This document shows positions 6,878 to 8,591 of a stretch of 8,591 bases of DNA, in pieces. Every line of letters starts with the position of its first letter. Positions within the stretch are counted from its first letter, which is position 1. The notes under the pieces were generated by a model, which saw only the letters and a list, made by a program, of their open reading frames with translations, ran no database searches and was not told where the DNA came from. This DNA comes from CBDAKK01 sp965216965. Its GTDB lineage: Bacteria; Spirochaetota; Spirochaetia; WTKD01; G963693115. The stretch spans positions 1-8,591 of the forward strand of contig CBDCGX010000040.1 of NCBI GenBank assembly GCA_965216965.1, given 5' to 3'. The position numbers and the translations under genes were made by a program.

Positions 6878-7173
6878 TATTTCTTCCCTTTTTTGTTTGT
6901 TTTTTGTTCTTGTGTTCTGTAGTCTTTTGCTTCATCTGCTTCTGTAACCAATCCATCTAAGAACAAGGCTAAGGTACTTCTTGCTACAGTTTGTTGCATA
7001 AAGCCTCTCTTTTGTTCATCGTTATAGCCTGCCGCATTCAGCACCTGTGTTAATGCAAAATTATTTATATACTCATCTTCAATTACCATTTTGAACTCTG
7101 GTGTGTCCATCATTTTCTGAGCAGCATCACCTAGCTCTATGAGTCTATTAATTCTATCTTGTTCTTCTCCCAT
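6877..7173 (-). CDS. Small helical phage protein with lysine-rich end
   Basis: A 98-residue all-helical protein. Residues 8-75 follow a pattern I have seen in small phage proteins encoded near structural genes: a leading helix (RINRLIELGDAAQKMMDTPE), an F-K-x-V-I segment followed by a Y (27-35), a helix with N-N-F-A-L-T-Q-V-L, and a final helix (ARSTLALFLDGLVTEADEA). This is a recollection of a pattern, not a tested match. The tail EQKTNKKGKK is basic, and its codons also form the ribosome site of the next gene. The first 37 bases overlap the end of the preceding gene. The start ATG has AAAAAGGA upstream with an eight- to nine-base spacer. Function is unknown. Confidence 0.8.
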   Translation of the reverse strand: MGEEQDRINRLIELGDAAQKMMDTPEFKMVIEDEYINNFALTQVLNAAGYNDEQKRGFMQQTVARSTLALFLDGLVTEADEAKDYRTQEQKTNKKGKK

Positions 7174-7415
7174 TTCTCAATTCCTTTTTTTAGTATTCCA
7201 TATCTAGCATATAATGCTGATAATAGTGAAACTCGTGTCCAAGCAAAATGTATATGCATTCCTGTACCTATATGATATGCGTGAAACATAGTTGAGTTCA
7301 TTCCTCTGTAGGTTTTCTTTGCTATATATATTTTCTCGTCCACAACAGTTATTCTTGATAAGAAGCTATATCTTTTAGGAAACAGACTTTCGTCCATTAC
7401 ATATACCTTCTTCAT
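7137..7415 (-). CDS. Small unrecognised protein after the ssDNA-binding-like gene
   Basis: A 92-residue protein, aromatic- and histidine-rich in its centre (MFHAYHIGTGMHIHFAWTR, 43-61) with a predicted strand-rich first half (SRITVVDEKIYIAKKTYRG) and a helical end (SLLSALYARYGILKKGIEKW). There is no convincing membrane span. Start choice is uncertain: the first ATG (7415) lies five bases after the upstream TAA but has no clear Shine-Dalgarno site, while Met7 (ATG at 7395-7397) has AAGAAGG eight bases upstream; the longer version is given. Its 3' end overlaps the next gene by 37 bases. No family recognised. Neighbouring genes give no firm clue, since it lies at the junction between DNA-metabolism and packaging genes. 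Confidence 0.75.
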   Translation of the reverse strand: MKKVYVMDESLFPKRYSFLSRITVVDEKIYIAKKTYRGMNSTMFHAYHIGTGMHIHFAWTRVSLLSALYARYGILKKGIEKWEKNKIELIDS

Positions 7416-7420
7416 CTATA

Positions 7421-8101
7421 TTACTTTTTGTTCTTTTTTTTCTTCTTTTTTTCTTTCTTTGCTGGTTTATCCCAATCTGGCATTTCTTCATCATCGTCGT
7501 CATCACCATAATTGTTTTCTACATCAGCTTCTTTTGTTCCTGATTTGTTCCACTTTACCCATTCTTTTGTATGGTTGTCTTTTGTCTTCTTTTTTGCAGA
7601 CTCTATGACTTTTGCATCTTCTTTCTCATCTTTTTCAGTTAGAGTTTTTCCACTTGGTAGGAATGTTTGAGAAAGCTTTGTCTCAATTCTTTCCTCGTCA
7701 CTATCATTCACTCCATACTCTCTGTATATTGAAACTTGACATTTCTTACCAATAACATTAGTAACTTCCCATACATCTTTCTTCTTACCATTGTTAAGTT
7801 TTATTACTTTGTCTTTTAATTTAAGAGTTTCTGCTCCAACTACCATAAAGAACTCTTGACTTCTTGCATAGTTTGAATTTTCTGAGCCTGACACCCACTC
7901 TTCATCTATACATATGTTGTTTATGTAAGCTATTCCACCATCATCTGATTTTAGCTCTAGGTTTAACATATTGTTTCCTTTTGCTGACTCATAGATAACT
8001 GCTGCTTGTACTACTACTGCGTGAACACCTGATTGAAGTATTCCTCCAGTCTTTACACTCTTCGCTGCTTTTGCATTAATTTTAATTGATTTTTTTCCCA
8101 T
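7421..8101 (-). CDS. Probable single-stranded DNA-binding protein (phage type)
   Basis: A 226-residue protein likely to coat single-stranded DNA during phage replication or recombination. Residues about 18-130 look like the single OB-fold of small phage proteins of the DUF669/DUF2815 kind: SGVHAVVVQAAVIYESAKGN, a strand MLNLELKSDDGG, then NICIDEEWVSGS, a Y-A-R-S-Q-E-F-F helix with VVGAETL, and a closing strand after V-I-G-K-K-C (117-121) reading QVSIYREYG. The C-terminal region is disordered and charged. It holds an acidic run (D200-E206) followed by MPDW, which resembles the acidic tip with a hydrophobic-Pro-aromatic end used by bacterial ssDNA-binding proteins to recruit partners. Unusually, a lysine tail follows (KKEKKKKKKNKK at the end). 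The start follows the upstream TAA by two bases, with GAAGG nine bases upstream. The family assignment is by pattern only; a different OB-fold protein remains possible. Confidence 0.65.
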   Translation of the reverse strand: MGKKSIKINAKAAKSVKTGGILQSGVHAVVVQAAVIYESAKGNNMLNLELKSDDGGIAYINNICIDEEWVSGSENSNYARSQEFFMVVGAETLKLKDKVIKLNNGKKKDVWEVTNVIGKKCQVSIYREYGVNDSDEERIETKLSQTFLPSGKTLTEKDEKEDAKVIESAKKKTKDNHTKEWVKWNKSGTKEADVENNYGDDDDDEEMPDWDKPAKKEKKKKKKNKK

Positions 8102-8103
8102 AA

Positions 8104-8397
8104 TTATTTACCTTCTTTGTTTTTGTTTTTTTTGTTTTTCTTTTTTTTCTTAGGTTGTTCTGTTATTTCATCTTCAACCTCACCGTCCTCACCATAACCT
8201 TCAGGCATAACGAAACCTTCTGGTAGTTCTCCATAAATCTTCTTATAGTTTAATGCAGCTTCAATTAGCTCTTTTGTTTTACTTGCTTTTTCACCAAGAA
8301 TCTTTGCTTTTTCTTCTGAAATTTGTTTATCTAAGTCTACTAGTTTTTCTTCATATGTGTCTCTTCTTGTCTCAAGTGTTGATAGTCTCTTACTCAT
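8104..8397 (-). CDS. Small coiled-coil protein with lysine-rich tail
   Basis: A 97-residue protein with a long charged helix at 3-52 (heptad-like, for example RRDTYEEKLVDLDKQISEE), a Tyr/Pro/Gly linker (YGELPEGFVMPEGYG, 55-69), an acidic patch EDGEVEDEITE (70-80) and a tail KKKKKNKKNKNKEGK. It resembles no family I can name; coiled-coil-plus-linker proteins of this size beside an ssDNA-binding gene may be accessory factors. The acidic-then-lysine order at the C-terminus is the same as in the next gene. The ATG overlaps the TGA of the preceding gene (ATGA), and AAAGGGA sits about four bases upstream. The tail codons include the GAAGG used as ribosome site for the next gene. Confidence 0.8.
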   Translation of the reverse strand: MSKRLSTLETRRDTYEEKLVDLDKQISEEKAKILGEKASKTKELIEAALNYKKIYGELPEGFVMPEGYGEDGEVEDEITEQPKKKKKNKKNKNKEGK

Positions 8398-8591
8398 TTT
8401 TGTCCCTTTAGGTTGTTTATTGTTTTTGCTAATCTTCTCGCTATACCCAGTTTTGAATATGTTGTTAAAAAGATTAGTTCCTCTGGTTTTTCTTCTAGTT
8501 GATTTAGCACCGTCTTGCTTCCAAGTTCCAAGCCTAAATCACTATATTCCTTTATCACTTCTAGTGATAGCTTTCTTTTTCCCGTTAATTC
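8394..8591 (-). CDS. Unrecognised protein, cut by right window edge (C-terminal part)
   Basis: Only the last 65 residues are present, read in the frame that opens at the window edge and ends at a TGA (8394-8396) overlapping the next gene's ATG. The visible part is helical and charged, with LEVIKEYSDLGLELGSK, then EEKPEELIFLTTYSKLGIA, and a basic ending RRLAKTINNLKGQK. There is no motif I recognise. The frame, the overlapping stop-start (ATGA) and the AAAGGGA ribosome site within its final codons indicate a genuine gene in the same transcription unit. Its N-terminus and total length are unknown. Confidence 0.75.
   Translation of the reverse strand, partial: ELTGKRKLSLEVIKEYSDLGLELGSKTVLNQLEEKPEELIFLTTYSKLGIARRLAKTINNLKGQK

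Noticed and set aside
7421..8170. Poly-A runs as programmed frameshift sites in the lysine-tailed genes
   Set aside because: The runs lie at the very ends of the genes, and the alternative frames stop soon after, so no meaningful extended product was evident; kept only as a note under the SSB tail finding.
1..8591. Alternative genetic code (reassigned TAG or TGA), as in some gut phages
   Set aside because: TAG (3774, 6229, 7137) and TGA (1800, 5743, 8394) each end a gene right at the next start or ribosome site, and Trp is encoded by TGG. Standard code fits all genes.

Overview
The window looks like part of the genome of a tailed double-stranded DNA bacteriophage or prophage with a low-G+C host. 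Sampled lines are roughly 30-35% G+C by eye, arginine is mostly AGA, and many genes carry Shine-Dalgarno sites of the AAGGAGG type. TAA, TAG and TGA are all used as true stops, each followed at once by the next start, so the standard bacterial code applies. The host cannot be named; Clostridia, Bacilli or Fusobacteriota would fit the composition, while the strong Shine-Dalgarno sites argue against Bacteroidota. All genes are on the minus strand and read from high to low coordinates. They abut or overlap, with no intergenic space longer than about 10 bases, so the block looks like one transcription unit. No promoter, terminator, tRNA, CRISPR array or insertion sequence was found.

In order of transcription: a gene cut by the right edge (8591-8394); a small coiled-coil protein with a lysine-rich tail (8397-8104); a 226-residue protein that resembles phage single-stranded-DNA-binding proteins and carries an acidic patch followed by a lysine tail (8101-7421); and four small genes of unknown role (7415-6229). 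Then comes the DNA packaging motor: the small terminase subunit (6228-5743), overlapping the large terminase subunit (5762-4206) by 20 bases. The large subunit has recognisable Walker A, Walker B and nuclease motifs and is the firmest identification in the window.

Downstream lie two unrecognised genes of 140 and 215 residues, probably virion proteins by position, and two tandem paralogous tail-fibre-like genes (3107-1800 and 1803-412). Both fibres share an N-terminal motif, a helical stalk, short Gly-X-Y stretches around a compact Trp-rich module, and a beta-rich C-terminal half. A last gene starts at a GTG with a near-perfect ribosome binding site and runs off the left edge.

The layout suggests the junction between a DNA-metabolism module (the ssDNA-binding-like protein) and the late packaging and virion module. 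Portal, scaffold, major capsid and lysis genes are not in the window. The least explained parts are the small genes between the ssDNA-binding-like protein and the terminase, the cysteine-clustered 215-residue protein, and the lysine-rich tails on neighbouring proteins.
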